Shown in pieces: positions 4,757 to 5,269 of a stretch of 5,269 nt of DNA (position 1 is its first letter; each line of letters starts with the position of its first letter). Under the pieces are notes generated by a model. That model saw nothing but the letters and a program-made list of their open reading frames with translations. It was not told the origin of the DNA and ran no database searches. Origin of the DNA: JAAUTS01 sp038250235 (GTDB lineage: Bacteria > Verrucomicrobiota > Verrucomicrobiia > Methylacidiphilales > JAAUTS01); assembly GCA_038250235.1 (NCBI GenBank), contig JBBSCO010000104.1:1-5269 (forward strand). The letters are read 5' to 3'. A program made the position numbers and the translations under genes.

Positions 4757-5269
4757 AAAAAGAGTTGATGAGGCTGGGGCGTTTTTGAATGTGTTGCAGG
4801 TGGTTTCTGCCCCGGTTTTTAAGTTCAGCGTGATTGGGGGCGGCGTAGTTGCGCAACCCGTGCTGCTTGGTATGGCCTCGAAGCGCCCATGTTCGCACCC
4901 GATGGGGGCGGATGCTCAACCCACTTTCATCTAAAAAGTAGATGCCTCGCCTCTGAGAGCGGGCTTTTTTTTAATCTCAGGCCACGTCTTGGTTTTCCAC
5001 CGGGCAATGGTGTTTTCGTTGCGCTGGCTGACCCGGCCCACTGGGCGCTGACAACTCCAGCCCCAGCTTTGCAGCAGGTGCCATACATGAGCCTCATGAT
5101 AGGACACCCCCGAAATCTTTTTAATCATCTGTGCGATCCGGGCCAGTGTCCAAAAGTTGTCACTCCATCCCCACTTGGCCGCTCCGGCTTGCAAGTCTCC
5201 GTTCACCTCCTGTTGCTTCAGAAAGCTCAACCGGCCCGGCGCGTGGGCCGGTTGATATGAGCGCAATCC
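4740..5269 (-). pseudogene. IS630-family transposase, frame-split and internally deleted, N-terminus outside window
   Basis: On the minus strand one frame enters from the right edge and reads to TAG at 4933-4931. It shows family blocks FWTLARIAQMI, SGVSYHEAHVWHLL, WGWSCQRP and ARWKTKTWPEIKKK. From the A8 run (4972-4965) homology continues in the -1 frame as ARSQRRGIYFLDESGLS, carrying the first catalytic Asp (codon 4931-4929), then RPHRVRTWALRGHT. At about 4869/4868 it jumps directly to KQHGLRNYAAPN, which in intact members follows WGYL near the C-terminus, and on to INSFWKKAGL. The second Asp and the Glu of the DDE triad, with some 90-100 residues, are therefore missing; the junction keeps the frame. 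No stop follows KKAGL until 4653, inside bioD on the opposite strand. The frame runs through the last complete codon at the right edge, so the helix-turn-helix N-terminus should lie outside. The product cannot be an active transposase. Confidence 0.8.
4964..4970 (-). other. A AAA AAG slippery heptamer in the transposase
   Basis: On the minus strand ATT AAA AAA AAG is in phase with the upstream frame, so A AAA AAG has the phase used by -1 programmed frameshifting in several bacterial IS families. A -1 slip gives IKKK-ARSQRRGIYFLDESG, matching the usual spacing of the family at this point. The zero frame ends 31 nt later at TAG (4933-4931). A simple homopolymer indel would look similar. Confidence 0.45.

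Larger units (their letters stand above)
4724..5269 (-). mobile_element. IS630-family insertion sequence remnant, 3' part
   Basis: The stretch from just after bioD to the right edge is accounted for by a degraded IS630-type transposase on the minus strand. The element's 3' end must lie between the bioD stop (4706) and the last conserved transposase codon (about 4740). The exact end is not defined; TA dinucleotides at 4724-4727 are plausible because this family inserts at TA. The other terminal inverted repeat lies beyond the window, so repeats and target duplication cannot be tested here. Confidence 0.55.

Noticed and set aside
4889..5260. Plus-strand open frame of 123 codons at the right end
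   Set aside because: It is antisense to the transposase, has no recognisable family sequence, and is explained as a shadow of that coding region.

Overview
The window reads as a piece of a Gram-negative, probably verrucomicrobial (PVC-group) chromosome. That placement is an inference from four things: a long Ser/Thr/Gly/Asn-rich, cysteine-free secreted beta-repeat protein of the kind abundant in Verrucomicrobiota; no Shine-Dalgarno sequence before any of the four readable start codons; intergenic words of the type ATTCGT...TTCGTGGTTAAAA; and an IS630-type transposase relic. No rRNA or tRNA gene is present to confirm it.

Layout. Positions 1-1165 (minus strand) hold the first 388 codons of a large exported repeat protein that runs off the left edge. 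Positions 1166-1473 are a divergent intergenic region with a 17-bp palindrome, a perfect 16-bp-stem hairpin and an array of CGTTAAA words. Positions 1474-4706 (plus strand) carry bioF, bioA and bioD in the same direction with gaps of 49 and 79 nt. Positions 4707-5269 hold the 3' part of an IS630-family transposase on the minus strand, facing bioD. It is internally deleted and split between two frames at an A8 run, so it looks like a dead insertion sequence.

How the genes work together. BioF condenses pimeloyl-ACP (or pimeloyl-CoA) with alanine to 8-amino-7-oxononanoate (KAPA). BioA transaminates KAPA to 7,8-diaminononanoate (DAPA). BioD closes the ureido ring with CO2 and ATP to give dethiobiotin. 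The last step (BioB) and the pimelate-making enzymes (BioC/BioH, BioW or others) are not in the window. The BioA active site resembles the lysine-using Bacillus subtilis enzyme more than the SAM-using E. coli enzyme.

The most interesting points are the Bacillus-like BioA, the -10-like ATACTCC block directly before two start codons (possible leaderless transcripts), the hairpin plus CGTTAAA array before bioF, and a canonical A AAA AAG slippery site in the correct phase in the otherwise dead transposase. I found no clearly new multi-gene system here.
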